From positions 1 through 38,755 of the forward strand of contig JAUSJK010000065.1 in assembly GCA_030647255.1 (NCBI GenBank): a stretch of 38,755 nucleotides of DNA, read 5' to 3'. The notes beneath the pieces are model-generated. The model was not told the origin of the DNA, ran no database searches, and was given only the letters and a program-made list of their open reading frames with translations. The translations under genes and the position numbers were made by a program. Numbering within the stretch: the first letter of the stretch is position 1; each line of letters starts with the position of its first letter. Positions 1 through 11,202 of this stretch are shown one piece after another. The DNA comes from a bacterium (GTDB lineage: Bacteria > Patescibacteriota > Microgenomatia > UBA1406 > GWC2-37-13).

Positions 1-9
1 TGATAACCC

Positions 10-67
10 GATACTCTTCATCTGATTCTCTGATCTTCTTGATATCCTTAGTCACTAGATCAATTAG
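10..67 (+). repeat. Dispersed repeat upstream of dnaE
   Basis: This stretch upstream of dnaE aligns over nearly its whole length with 22862-22921 upstream of rsmI. Both begin GATA(C/T)TCTTCATCT and both end GATCAATTAG. No gene is visible in bases 1-89. The role is unknown; it may be an intergenic repeat family of this genome. Confidence 0.5.
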
Positions 68-89
68 AAATTAGAAATTTGTAATCATC

Positions 90-3000
90 ATGTCATTTGT
101 TCATCTTCATACACACACAGAGTATTCGCTTCTTGACGGCATGTGTAAAATTTCGGAATTATTAGAAAAAGCCAAAAGCCTTGGGATGCCGGCTGTAGCG
201 ATCACAGACCACGGTGCTTTATATGGCGCTTTCAAATTTTATATAAAAGCCAAAGAGTTGGGTATTAAACCGATCATTGGAGTCGAAACATACAAAGCAA
301 AAAATTCAAGGCTAGATAAAGAGGTTGGAGAAAGAGATAACTACCATCTCGTACTACTGGCAAAAGATTTGACAGGATATAAAAATCTTCTGAAACTTGT
401 GAGCATTGCCCATTTGGAGGGATTTTATTATAAACCGCGGGTAGATTTTGAGATTCTTGAAAAATATCATGAGGGTATTATAGCGTTATCAGGCTGTCTA
501 AACGGCGAGATTCCCTCACTTCTTAATCAGAACCAACAGAAACAGGCTGAAAAAGTACTTCAAACATATCTCGATATCTTTGGGTCTGACTTTTATTTGG
601 AGATTCAAAGACATCCGAATATGGATATTCTGGATCAAGTAAACAAAGATATACTTGCTATGTCGAGAAAATTTGGTGTGCCTATCGTGGCGACGAATGA
701 CGTTCACTATTTAAATAAAGAAGATGCATACGCTCAAGAAATACTTCTCTGTATTCAGACACAAAGGACAATCGTAGAAAAAAACAGACCTATGTCGATG
801 ATTGATGTCCCCGATTTCTATTTCAAAACAGAACAGGAAATGAGAAGTATATTCAGCGACCTACCCGAAGCGGTGGACAATACAATAAAAATATCCGATC
901 AATGTAATCTTGATCTCCCCTACGGCAAATGGATTTTGCCTATCTATGAAACTCCGGGAAATATACCCGCTGAGAAACATCTCGAAGATCTGGTAAAAGC
1001 GAAAATAAACAGGGTGAGCATGTATGATCAAAAGACTGTTCAGGATAGAATTGATTATGAGCTGAAAATAATTACGACAAAAGGATACGCGACGTACTTT
1101 CTGATTGTCCAGGATTTTGTCAATTGGGCCAAAAGCCATCGGATAGCCGTCGGTCCAGGCAGAGGTTCTGTAGCCGGGTCACTCGTTGCGTACATTCTAC
1201 GAATTACTGATATCAACCCCCTCGAATACAATCTCCCCTTTGAGAGATTTTTAAACCCTGAACGTCCTACACCTCCTGATATTGATATTGATTTTGCTGA
1301 TATTCGTCGGGATGAAGTCTTGCGCTACGTTATTCACAAATATGGAGAGGATAAAGTGGCTCAGATTATCACTTTTGGAACAATGGAGGCTCGCTTAGCC
1401 GTCCGTGATGTGGCGCGGGCACTCGGGATGTCTTACTCAAACGGAGATAGGATTGCGAAGATGATACCGCAAGGAAAGCAAGGGTTTCCCATGAGTATAT
1501 CTCAAGCGGTTGAAGAATCTCCTGCCTTAAAAATGGCTTACAACACTGAGCCGGATATAAAAAAGGTGATCGAAGTAGCCAAAAGAGTTGAAGGATTACC
1601 TCGTCATTCGTCTGTCCATGCCGCCGGTGTTGTCATATCGAACAAACCGCTAACAGAGTATGTACCTCTGCAAAAAGAGTCTAAAGAAGGAAGAATTATC
1701 ACCCAGTATGATATGTACTGTATCGATCTCAATGCCGTTTCCGATAACAAAGCGGTTGGACTTCTTAAAGTTGACTTCTTGGGTCTAAGAAATCTTACCA
1801 TTCTGGAAGAAGCTCTCAAGTTTGTCGAAGTGTCGACGGGAAAAAAGTTAGATATTCATGAGATATCTCTCACCGACACGAAAACATATGAACTGATAAG
1901 CCGGGGCGAGACAATTGGAGTATTTCAACTCGAGTCAGGCGGCATGCGGAGGCTGGCCAAAGATCTGCAGCCGACGAGGATGACAGATATTTCCGCTATG
2001 GTCGCTCTCTATCGGCCCGGACCAATGGACCTCATACCATTGTTTTTGGAGGGAAAGAAAAACCCCAAAAAAATAAAATATTTGCACCCGAATCTACAAT
2101 CGATTCTTGAAGAAACGTACGGGGTTCTTGTCTATCAGGAGCAAGTTATGGAAATTGCAAACAAATTGGCCGGTTATACCATGAGTGAAGGCGACAACTT
2201 CCGTATGGCGATCGGAAAGAAGAAAAAGTATCTCATGGAAAAGGAAAAAGTAAAATTTATCAGCGGGTGTATCAAGCAGGGGTATACCAAAAAACTTGCG
2301 GAAGGAATTTTTAACTTTATAGAAAAGTTTGCTGCGTATGGTTTTAATAAACCCCATTCAGCTTCTTATGCGTTGATTGCTTACTGGACCGCATATATGA
2401 AAGCCAATTATCCCGTTGAATTTATGACAGCACTTCTTACTGCTGAACTTCAGGGAATTGCAGGTCCGATGAGAGAGATCAAGATGGCGCAAGGCATCGA
2501 AGAGTGTAAACGTATGAAAATCGCCGTACTCCCACCAGATATCAATACTTCCGGTTATAGTTTTCAGATAGAAAATGGCACTATCCGGTTTGGTATGTCA
2601 GCAATCAAGCATGTGGGACAGGCGGCGATGGAATCGATTCTGGAAGCAAGAAAAAGTGGTCCCTTTAAGAGTTTTAAGGATTTCTTACTTAGGATAGAGT
2701 TAAGAAAAGCGAATAAAAAAACAGTAGAGAGCCTTATTAAAGCCGGAGCTTTCAAACAGTTTGGCAATATGGCCACTTTGCTAGCCTATTATCCAGAAGC
2801 TCTCAAAGAGGTTGGTGATCATAAAGAATCACTTGAAAAAGGACAGTTCGCACTTTTTACCGGACTTTCAGCACATACTATAGCTGAAGACGACTATACG
2901 AAACTGCCCGAACTTCCCGAAGACGAACTGTCGACGTTTGAAAAGGAAGTCATCGGTTTCCTCATTACCCGCAATCCTCTTGATCCATACAAGGAAATTA

Positions 3001-3314
3001 TCTCTCAAAAAGTCACTAAAAAATTAGGTGAGCTTCAGCAGACAGACACGAATAAAACATATATTGTTGCAGGAATCGTAAGTGGAAGAAAAATTATGAA
3101 AACTAAAAAAGATAATGCAGAGATGGCCGTGATTAATATATTTGACGGCACGGGGTCAACCGAAGTAGTTGTTTTCCCCAAAAGCTATGCCAAACTTAAG
3201 TCGATACTGACGATGAATACAGTCATACTTCTCAAAGGAAAAGTGAACGACAGAGACGGAAGGCTGGGGATCATACTTGAAAACGCCGTCTCACTTGATA
3301 GAATGAAGAGATGA
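90..3314 (+). CDS. dnaE: DNA polymerase III subunit alpha
   Basis: Replicative DNA polymerase catalytic subunit, 1074 aa, slightly shorter than the E. coli protein but normal for the DnaE1 class. The N-terminal PHP domain starts with HLHTHTEYSLLDG (residues 5-17), which keeps the metal-binding His residues. The C-family polymerase active site shows PDIDIDF at residues 396-402, with the catalytic Asp pair. A helix-hairpin-helix region follows, and a C-terminal OB-fold is recognisable near residues 980-1060. The start ATG gives the canonical DnaE N-terminus. There is no clear Shine-Dalgarno sequence; a TGTAAT lies 4 nt upstream of ATG. The stop overlaps the ATG of the next reading frame, so it may be cotranscribed with the ATP synthase operon. 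Confidence 0.97.
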   Translation: MSFVHLHTHTEYSLLDGMCKISELLEKAKSLGMPAVAITDHGALYGAFKFYIKAKELGIKPIIGVETYKAKNSRLDKEVGERDNYHLVLLAKDLTGYKNLLKLVSIAHLEGFYYKPRVDFEILEKYHEGIIALSGCLNGEIPSLLNQNQQKQAEKVLQTYLDIFGSDFYLEIQRHPNMDILDQVNKDILAMSRKFGVPIVATNDVHYLNKEDAYAQEILLCIQTQRTIVEKNRPMSMIDVPDFYFKTEQEMRSIFSDLPEAVDNTIKISDQCNLDLPYGKWILPIYETPGNIPAEKHLEDLVKAKINRVSMYDQKTVQDRIDYELKIITTKGYATYFLIVQDFVNWAKSHRIAVGPGRGSVAGSLVAYILRITDINPLEYNLPFERFLNPERPTPPDIDIDFADIRRDEVLRYVIHKYGEDKVAQIITFGTMEARLAVRDVARALGMSYSNGDRIAKMIPQGKQGFPMSISQAVEESPALKMAYNTEPDIKKVIEVAKRVEGLPRHSSVHAAGVVISNKPLTEYVPLQKESKEGRIITQYDMYCIDLNAVSDNKAVGLLKVDFLGLRNLTILEEALKFVEVSTGKKLDIHEISLTDTKTYELISRGETIGVFQLESGGMRRLAKDLQPTRMTDISAMVALYRPGPMDLIPLFLEGKKNPKKIKYLHPNLQSILEETYGVLVYQEQVMEIANKLAGYTMSEGDNFRMAIGKKKKYLMEKEKVKFISGCIKQGYTKKLAEGIFNFIEKFAAYGFNKPHSASYALIAYWTAYMKANYPVEFMTALLTAELQGIAGPMREIKMAQGIEECKRMKIAVLPPDINTSGYSFQIENGTIRFGMSAIKHVGQAAMESILEARKSGPFKSFKDFLLRIELRKANKKTVESLIKAGAFKQFGNMATLLAYYPEALKEVGDHKESLEKGQFALFTGLSAHTIAEDDYTKLPELPEDELSTFEKEVIGFLITRNPLDPYKEIISQKVTKKLGELQQTDTNKTYIVAGIVSGRKIMKTKKDNAEMAVINIFDGTGSTEVVVFPKSYAKLKSILTMNTVILLKGKVNDRDGRLGIILENAVSLDRMKR

Positions 3315-3751
3315 TACGTCTCCTACGGAAAAAGCGACATCATATGACTCTGCTCAAAGAGGACAGCTCTATTGCTAGCACGTCGATGGGGATGGAAAAT
3401 ATACCTGTTGCCCATTTTTCGGATAATAATCCGTTGACTGAAGAAACACCAGATGCTAAAATAAAGCAACCGGAAGATATATATTCGATAAGTACAGGAG
3501 GAGAAATGGAGAAAGTGGCCTTTAAAAAAAATTTGGTGAAGAAGGGTCATGGAGATTACTCGGTGTATCTCAACTTAGGTTTTTACCTTATTACACCCGT
3601 TCTTTTAGGAGTGGTAGTGGGCGGATTTCTTGATAACCACTTCCATACGAAGCACGTATTCTTTTATATTTTGTTGAGCCTGGGTACTTTGGCATGTTTT
3701 TATAATTTGGTAAAGCTATTTAAACAAGAAGATGCCTCACATAAGCATTAA
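3311..3751 (+). CDS. AtpZ/AtpI-like small membrane protein of the ATP synthase operon
   Basis: The C-terminal 80 residues carry two transmembrane helices (about 87-107 and 116-138) joined by a GGFLDNHF turn. This is the layout of the AtpZ/AtpI accessory proteins that head F1Fo operons and are linked to Mg2+ or c-ring assembly. Its place directly before atpB supports this. The start is uncertain. The ATG used here overlaps the dnaE TGA and yields a hydrophilic 65-residue N-terminal extension. An AGGAGG box at 3496-3501 precedes an in-frame ATG at 3506 by 4 nt and would give an 81-aa protein, the usual family length. Both forms may be made. The 3' end overlaps atpB by 20 nt. Confidence 0.7.
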   Translation: MIRLLRKKRHHMTLLKEDSSIASTSMGMENIPVAHFSDNNPLTEETPDAKIKQPEDIYSISTGGEMEKVAFKKNLVKKGHGDYSVYLNLGFYLITPVLLGVVVGGFLDNHFHTKHVFFYILLSLGTLACFYNLVKLFKQEDASHKH

Positions 3752-4481
3752 AGCAGAACCAATATTTTCTGTATTTAATTTTCCGGTAACAAACTCCTTT
3801 TTGACATCACTTATTGTCACTTTTTTATTCTTTTTTATTGCTTTTTTCTATTACAGTGAGATTAAAAAGACACACAAAAGTACCTTTTTCTATTTATTAC
3901 ACTACGCCTTGAGAACACTTTATAATTTTTTTCAAACTATTATCGGAAATAAGATCAATATTTTTTTTACCCTTCTTGGGGGGATATTTTTTTATATTAT
4001 CCTACAAAACTGGATTGGTCTTTTGCCAGGAGTCGGTAGTATACTGATAAAATCAGCGGTGCACGAAAGTGAACTGGTACCCCTTTTCCGGGGAAATAAC
4101 TCAGATCTCAATACGACCATAGGACTGGCAATATTGGCAGTTTTCCTCATTCAGTATTACAGTATCAAGTACCTTGGTTTACAGGGGTACGTAAAAAGAT
4201 TTTTTAATATTAGGAATCCTGTCGATATATTTGTCGGTGTGCTGGAGGTAATATCAGAATTTTCAAAAGTGGTTTCGTTTTCATTCAGGCTTTTTGGGAA
4301 TGTGTTTGCGGGTGAGGTGCTTATTACCATTCTCGCTTTTTTGATTCCGACAGTTTTGTCGTTTGCTCTTTTTCCTTTTTTGGTTCTTGAAATATTCGTC
4401 GGTTTTATTCAGGCTTTAGTTTTTTCCATGTTGACGGCGGTATTTATAAATATGGCTATTTCCAGCCATCACGAAGAATGA
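3732..4481 (+). CDS. atpB: F1Fo ATP synthase subunit a
   Basis: Membrane stator subunit that forms the proton half-channels against the c-ring. It has 249 aa with about five or six hydrophobic helices. The essential arginine is Arg186 within FRLFGN (185-190), followed by the typical VFAGEVL segment. LQNWIGLLPG (91-100) is the conserved loop before the central helices. The start overlaps the preceding atpI/Z-like gene, as is common in compact operons. Length and motifs agree with the bacterial family. Downstream lies atpE after a 37-nt gap. Confidence 0.96.
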   Translation: MPHISIKAEPIFSVFNFPVTNSFLTSLIVTFLFFFIAFFYYSEIKKTHKSTFFYLLHYALRTLYNFFQTIIGNKINIFFTLLGGIFFYIILQNWIGLLPGVGSILIKSAVHESELVPLFRGNNSDLNTTIGLAILAVFLIQYYSIKYLGLQGYVKRFFNIRNPVDIFVGVLEVISEFSKVVSFSFRLFGNVFAGEVLITILAFLIPTVLSFALFPFLVLEIFVGFIQALVFSMLTAVFINMAISSHHEE

Positions 4482-4500
4482 ATAATTTTTTTTATCAATG

Positions 4501-4509
4501 AAGGAGGTG
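4501..4509 (+). promoter_or_regulatory. Strong Shine-Dalgarno site of atpE
   Basis: AAGGAGGTG lies 9 nt before the atpE ATG. It is close to a perfect anti-16S match, whereas most genes in this window lack one. This fits the need for many c subunits per enzyme complex within a shared operon mRNA. Confidence 0.8.
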
Positions 4510-4515
4510 AAATAG

Positions 4516-4746
<231 letters not shown>

Positions 4747-4758
4747 AGAAAATAGTTT

Positions 4759-5262
4759 ATGGAAAATTTAGGTATAGATTACAAATTGTTGATTGCCCAG
4801 ATAGTAAATTTTTTGCTATTTTTTTTCATTTTTAAGAAATATATAGCCAAACCTTTTTTCCAGTTTTTGCAAGCTGAAAAGAAAAAAGAGCAAGAAAAGG
4901 AGGCTATTCTTCAGAAAGCGGCCAAAATGGAAGAGGAAAATACGCAAAGGGAGAAAGAATGGAAAACTGCAGCCCGAAAAGATAAGGAAAAAATGATGGA
5001 GGATGTGAAAGAGCAAGGTACAAAAGTGAAAGAAGAGATGATGGTTCAGGCAAAAAAGGAAGCGTCTGAGTATGTAGAGAAGGCAAAAAAGCAGATTAAA
5101 GAAGAGAGAATGGCACTGAATAAGGAGATGAAAGAGAGGACTCTTGATTTGAGTCTTTACCTTGTCGATAAAGCGCTCAAAAACTATCTGACAGATGATG
5201 TTAAAAAGGGACTGACTGAATACATTCTTAAAAATTCGTCTAAAGATATAGGGAATATATGA
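4759..5262 (+). CDS. atpF: F1Fo ATP synthase subunit b
   Basis: Peripheral stalk subunit, 167 aa. One N-terminal membrane helix (about 8-27, rich in Phe, Leu and Ile) is followed by a long charged coiled coil (about 38-130) dominated by Lys and Glu, as in bacterial b subunits. The C-terminal part should contact the delta subunit. Its stop overlaps the atpH start by 4 nt (ATGA), so the two are probably translationally coupled. The partner delta is truncated, so the top of this stalk may be built differently from E. coli. Confidence 0.92.
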   Translation: MENLGIDYKLLIAQIVNFLLFFFIFKKYIAKPFFQFLQAEKKKEQEKEAILQKAAKMEEENTQREKEWKTAARKDKEKMMEDVKEQGTKVKEEMMVQAKKEASEYVEKAKKQIKEERMALNKEMKERTLDLSLYLVDKALKNYLTDDVKKGLTEYILKNSSKDIGNI

Positions 5263-5543
5263 AGATAAACAGCCAAGTAAAAGAGGAACTAAAGAAATAT
5301 TTGCAGACGAAGCTGGATGAGGACAAAAAGAATGTGGAGATAGTCGCTCCGTATCCGTTTGGTTCTGAAGATATTGAAATGGTTAAAAAGGAGTTTCCTG
5401 ACATTGCCCATATGGAAATGCATGTTACGGTAGACTCGAGTATTTTGGCTGGTATTATCATCAAAATTGGTACAAAGATGATTGATCTGTCTTTGCAAGG
5501 TGAATTACAAAGTTTAAAACACACGCTGTATGAAATTACTTGA
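5259..5543 (+). CDS. atpH: F1Fo ATP synthase subunit delta, short form (C-terminal domain only)
   Basis: The position between atpF and atpA and the segment [20 protein letters not shown] (59-78) identify the delta/OSCP family, whose conserved C-terminal motif is a D..llGGi.i..G....D.S pattern. Typical delta subunits have about 175-185 aa; this one has 94. The six-helix N-terminal domain, which in E. coli binds the N-terminus of subunit alpha, is absent. The ATG overlaps the atpF stop and the 3' end overlaps atpA by 14 nt, so there is no room for a longer form. No frameshifted N-terminal remnant is apparent, because atpF fills the upstream DNA. Confidence 0.82.
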   Translation: MKINSQVKEELKKYLQTKLDEDKKNVEIVAPYPFGSEDIEMVKKEFPDIAHMEMHVTVDSSILAGIIIKIGTKMIDLSLQGELQSLKHTLYEIT

Positions 5544-7035
5544 CCAGTATTTGGAAGAGATTAAAAAAGAGCTGGGAAGCTCCGAAAGAAAAGTGAAAAC
5601 AGAAGAAGTGGGCGTGGTCGTCGAGGTAAAAGACGGTGTCACGACAGTAAACGGACTCGATAATATAACGTACGGGGAGATTGTCGAGTTTTCTTCGGGT
5701 GTCAAAGGAATGGTCATCGATTTAGTACAGGATAGTGTTGGAATCATCGTGTTGGGTGAATATTTGCGTATTAAGTCAGGGGATGTGGTCAAGGGTACGG
5801 GAAATACTCTTTCTATCGCTGTCGCGGATGAACTTTTGGGAAGAGTGGTGAATCCATTGAGCGAACCCTTAGATGGTGGGTCAAGGATACCTACACACAA
5901 AATGTATCCGATAGAAAAAGTAGCTCCCGGCGTAGTGGCGAGGAAATCTGTCACTGTGCCAATGCAGACAGGGATAAAAGCAATAGATTCGCTTGTTCCA
6001 ATAGGACGGGGGCAAAGGGAACTTATCATAGGAGACAGAGGAACGGGTAAAACAACCATCGCCGTAGACACAATACTCAACCAAAAAAATCAGGACGTTA
6101 TCTGTATCTATTGTGCCGTGGGTCAAAAAAATTCGAAAGTAGCGACACTGATTGAGTTATTGAAACAGCACGGAGCGATGGACTACACCGTCGTTGTTTC
6201 TGCCTCTGCCTCTGATTCGGCCACGCTGCAATATCTTGCTCCCTATTCTGCTTCTGCTATTGCTGAATATTTTATGGACAAGGGAAAAGATGTAGTGGTG
6301 ATCTACGATGATTTATCCAAACATGCATGGGCTTATCGACAAGTTTCCCTTATTTTACGAAGACCGGCGGGACGAGAAGCATATCCGGGTGACGTATTCT
6401 ATCTTCACTCAAGACTTCTGGAAAGAGCCTGTCGACTCGATGAAAAACACGGCGGCGGTTCTATCACGGCGCTCCCCATCATTGAAACACTAGAGGGAGA
6501 CATCTCGGCGTATATTCCCACGAATGTCATTTCGATTACAGACGGTCAGATATCTCTGGAAGCAGATCTTTTTAATGCGGGTATTCGGCCGGCAATCAAC
6601 GTGGGATTATCTGTTTCACGTGTCGGTAGCAGCGCTCAGGCTAAGGCGATGAAACAGGTAGCGGGTAAGCTGAAACTCGACTTAGCTCAATACCGGGAAA
6701 TGGCGGCCTTTTCACAGTTTGAGTCTGATCTGGATGAAGAAACAAAGAAGTTTCTTCAAAGAGGATCTCGCATCACTCAGGTTCTTCGACAAAAGAAAAA
6801 TGACCCATACAGTTTAGGATTGCAGGTATCAGTGATCTGGGCTGCTACAAAAGGACATCTGGACACGTTATCTATCAACAAGATAGAGGAGTTTGAAATG
6901 AAGTTCGTCGAGTCACTGCGACTAGAGGGAAAAATTTTGATAGACAAAATAAATAAAAGTAAAATAATCGAGAAGGATGATGAAAAAAAACTCGAGAAAA
7001 TGGTCACAGATATAATCGATGATTTAAAGGAATAG
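5530..7035 (+). CDS. atpA: F1Fo ATP synthase subunit alpha
   Basis: Non-catalytic nucleotide-binding F1 subunit, 501 aa, normal length. The P-loop is GDRGTGKT at about 168-175. Other conserved blocks are [15 protein letters not shown] and the [12 protein letters not shown]-like [18 protein letters not shown] region, followed by [15 protein letters not shown]. The first 20 residues form a predicted helix ([13 protein letters not shown]) like the alpha N-terminus that docks on delta elsewhere, even though delta lacks its usual docking domain here. After the stop comes a palindromic repeat, which separates this gene from atpG. Confidence 0.98.
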   Translation: MKLLDQYLEEIKKELGSSERKVKTEEVGVVVEVKDGVTTVNGLDNITYGEIVEFSSGVKGMVIDLVQDSVGIIVLGEYLRIKSGDVVKGTGNTLSIAVADELLGRVVNPLSEPLDGGSRIPTHKMYPIEKVAPGVVARKSVTVPMQTGIKAIDSLVPIGRGQRELIIGDRGTGKTTIAVDTILNQKNQDVICIYCAVGQKNSKVATLIELLKQHGAMDYTVVVSASASDSATLQYLAPYSASAIAEYFMDKGKDVVVIYDDLSKHAWAYRQVSLILRRPAGREAYPGDVFYLHSRLLERACRLDEKHGGGSITALPIIETLEGDISAYIPTNVISITDGQISLEADLFNAGIRPAINVGLSVSRVGSSAQAKAMKQVAGKLKLDLAQYREMAAFSQFESDLDEETKKFLQRGSRITQVLRQKKNDPYSLGLQVSVIWAATKGHLDTLSINKIEEFEMKFVESLRLEGKILIDKINKSKIIEKDDEKKLEKMVTDIIDDLKE

Positions 7036-7041
7036 CCAATT

Positions 7042-7160
7042 CGTCATTCTGGCCCCGAAGGGGACCCATTGGGTCTTGTCCAGAATCAAACGAATTGCAA
7101 AAATAGTAAGCGGATTCTGGATGCGTCCCGAAGTTACATCGGGACTTACCAGAATGACGT
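7042..7160 (+). repeat. Cloverleaf palindromic repeat, copy 1
   Basis: It begins CGTCATTCTGG and ends CCAGAATGACG, forming an outer inverted repeat. Inside are two further hairpins: ATTCTGG pairs with CCAGAAT on the left, and GATTCTGG pairs with CCAGAATG on the right, around a CGGGACTT/AAGTTAC-like arm. It lies between atpA and atpG and ends 7 nt before the atpG -10 box. Confidence 0.75.
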
Positions 7161-7167
7161 AAACTTT

Positions 7168-7173
7168 TATAAT
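7168..7173 (+). promoter_or_regulatory. -10 box (TATAAT) of atpG, probably leaderless
   Basis: A perfect TATAAT ends 8 nt before the atpG ATG. A start point 6-8 nt downstream of the box would fall at the start codon. No convincing -35 box is seen. Confidence 0.55.
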
Positions 7174-7181
7174 AAATATCT

Positions 7182-9423
<2,242 letters not shown>

Positions 9424-9460
9424 TTAAATCGGTAGTTATAAAAAGTTTTAAAACATATAT

Positions 9461-9538
9461 CGTCATTCTGGGGAACGTAGTGACTCCAGAATCGTTGTCA
9501 AAGAATTAACAACGATCCTGGACAAGCCAGGATGACGT
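9461..9538 (+). repeat. Cloverleaf palindromic repeat, copy 2
   Basis: This is the cleanest copy. The outer stem is CGTCAT/ATGACG. Three hairpins follow: ATTCTGG/CCAGAAT, CGTTGT/ACAACG and ATCCTGG/CCAGGAT. It sits in the 143-nt gap between atpD and atpC. Confidence 0.8.
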
Positions 9539-9566
9539 GATATAAAAAAGGAATGTTAAATGTTGT

Positions 9567-9989
9567 ATGACTATGAATTTAAAATTGAAAATTATTACAC
9601 CGAGGAAGATTGTACTCGAAAAGGATGTTCAGTCTGTGACAGTGCCTTCGGCTGCGGGTGAGCTGACTATCCTACCTCACCATTCCGATCTTCTCACTCT
9701 TCTTAAGGAAGGGATTATTACCTATCGAATGGGGAAAGATGAAGATTATCTAGCTATCGGCGGAGGATATCTTGAAACAGATGGTGAAGAACTCCAGATA
9801 CTCGTCTCCCGGGCATATCATCAGGATGAGATAAACGAAGAACAGACAAAAAAAGCCATGGTAGAAGCAGAGAAAATTATGTCCCAATCTAAAGATTCTC
9901 AAGAAAGAACCGCCGCACTTTCTACACTTCGACGTTCCGCCATCGACATGAAACTGCTTAAGAAAAGAAGAAGAAATACTTCTGTGTGA
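9567..9989 (+). CDS. atpC: F1Fo ATP synthase subunit epsilon
   Basis: The 140-aa F1 epsilon subunit couples the rotor to the c-ring and can inhibit hydrolysis. The N-terminal beta-sandwich shows LKIITPRKIVLEKDVQSVTV (about 6-25) and AAGELTILPHHSDLLTLL, both typical. The C-terminal two-helix region runs from about 92 to 135 and is rich in Lys, Glu and Arg. An in-frame ATG at 9573 is an equally possible start. It ends the ATP synthase operon and is convergent with the next gene, with an 11-nt gap and no obvious terminator. Confidence 0.93.
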   Translation: MTMNLKLKIITPRKIVLEKDVQSVTVPSAAGELTILPHHSDLLTLLKEGIITYRMGKDEDYLAIGGGYLETDGEELQILVSRAYHQDEINEEQTKKAMVEAEKIMSQSKDSQERTAALSTLRRSAIDMKLLKKRRRNTSV

Positions 9990-10000
9990 GGCGATTACTT

Positions 10001-11113
10001 TTATTCCTGAGGTCCATTAGTACTATTATATGCTCTAGTAAAATCTTCATGACTCGCTATAACTTTATCTGCAGAAAATAGTCCATCATTATTTATCCCT
10101 AAGTCCTTAATTTTACCTTTATATTCATTCATCGAAAAAAAACTTGGTACTCCAGCTTTATCCATTTTCAAAATCCCAATTTGCCGACTTATGGATTGAT
10201 CTCCAGTTTTTGCGTAAGTTGTAGTAGTTTGCATAAGTACTATTGCGTCTCCGCTTTGTCCCAAAACAGACATATCTACATCGTGAGCTGTTTTAATAAT
10301 TGAGCCTTTTTTGGTAGTAAGATCGAAGGCAGCTACGTATGATTCTCTGCCGCTATGCAGTTCTACCGCTCCTACGCCTTCGGGTGTAATAGCCATTTCT
10401 GCTAGTTTTGGATTCGGAATCGCATTTAGATTCAAAGGAATATTTGTTTCTCCAAATCTAAGTAAATTGGTGTCAAAGGGTACTTGTTCTATTATTTTAA
10501 GTTGACTCGATCCCGGTTTATCAACGGGTTTATTTATCCAGGCGGATACGAGAGTTTCTCTTTCAAATGATGGTCTGAAGACATGAAGATGAGGCGAAGA
10601 GTCTCTTTGATACTGACCCATCCATTTGTTTTCCATATGATAGAAGGGTCTTTCTGGTCTTTTGATCATAATTGTCTCCACTATATATTCTCGATTCTCT
10701 TTATCATATTCATATCCATCAAAAATGACAAATTTACCTGAGGGTGAAACCGCTACAAAATCCTTAGTAAACATTTGTCCCAAATCCCAAGACGTATCGA
10801 GAATTTCTAATATAGGAGAAGTACCTTGAGATCTAAAATCACGATATGTAGTTGAGCCTCTTACTACAAGATCAGAGTCTGTCGCGCGAAGAGGTACTTC
10901 AGTCATTGGTATCCCGGATCTTAAAGCTGCTTGTATGATACCTCTCGCAGGTGAAAATACGGCTGCAGCAAGATCGGTATCTGTAATTGTTTTAATTGCC
11001 CCAGAAACAAAAAGAGTTGAGAGCACAAGAGCAGTTAATGGAATAAAGCTTTCTATTCGTCTCCTCACGAGATAGTCTTTCCTAGGTGGTGGTGTGGCGT
11101 TTTGTTCTGACAT
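10001..11113 (-). CDS. Membrane-anchored protein of unknown function
   Basis: I do not recognise this 370-aa protein. A proline-containing, positively charged N-terminus (residues 1-20, with RRR) is followed by one hydrophobic helix (about 23-43). This gives an N-in signal-anchor topology, with the remaining 320 residues outside the membrane. The exported part has repeated beta-rich stretches such as GKFVIFDGYEYD and DAIVLMQTTTTY and reads like a propeller or lipoprotein-type fold, but no family is certain. It contains no cysteine. A TATACT box ends 7 nt before its ATG on the minus strand. It is divergent from the ABC1 kinase gene. Confidence 0.7.
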   Translation of the reverse strand: MSEQNATPPPRKDYLVRRRIESFIPLTALVLSTLFVSGAIKTITDTDLAAAVFSPARGIIQAALRSGIPMTEVPLRATDSDLVVRGSTTYRDFRSQGTSPILEILDTSWDLGQMFTKDFVAVSPSGKFVIFDGYEYDKENREYIVETIMIKRPERPFYHMENKWMGQYQRDSSPHLHVFRPSFERETLVSAWINKPVDKPGSSQLKIIEQVPFDTNLLRFGETNIPLNLNAIPNPKLAEMAITPEGVGAVELHSGRESYVAAFDLTTKKGSIIKTAHDVDMSVLGQSGDAIVLMQTTTTYAKTGDQSISRQIGILKMDKAGVPSFFSMNEYKGKIKDLGINNDGLFSADKVIASHEDFTRAYNSTNGPQE

Positions 11114-11120
11114 AGGTAGT

Positions 11121-11126
11121 AGTATA
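11121..11126 (-). promoter_or_regulatory. -10 box (TATACT) of the minus-strand membrane protein gene
   Basis: Read on the minus strand, TATACT lies 7 nt before the ATG at 11113. This fits the leaderless spacing seen at other genes in the window. Confidence 0.5.
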
Positions 11127-11190
11127 CCATAATACTATAGGATTACAACATGAAGGAAATTTATTAAACTTTATAATAATGATTATAGGG

Positions 11191-11196
11191 TATAAT
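11191..11196 (+). promoter_or_regulatory. -10 box (TATAAT) of the ABC1 kinase gene
   Basis: TATAAT ends 6 nt before ATG 11203. It supports that ATG over the in-frame ATG at 11179, which lies upstream of the box. A second TATAAT at 11172-11177 could serve the upstream ATG. Confidence 0.5.
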
Positions 11197-11202
11197 GTAT
11201 CC

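Noticed and set aside
5514-6080. 188-codon open frame on the minus strand opposite atpA
   Set aside because: It lies fully antisense to the strongly conserved atpA coding sequence, is rich in Ser, Thr and Pro as antisense frames are, and has no domain or start signal.
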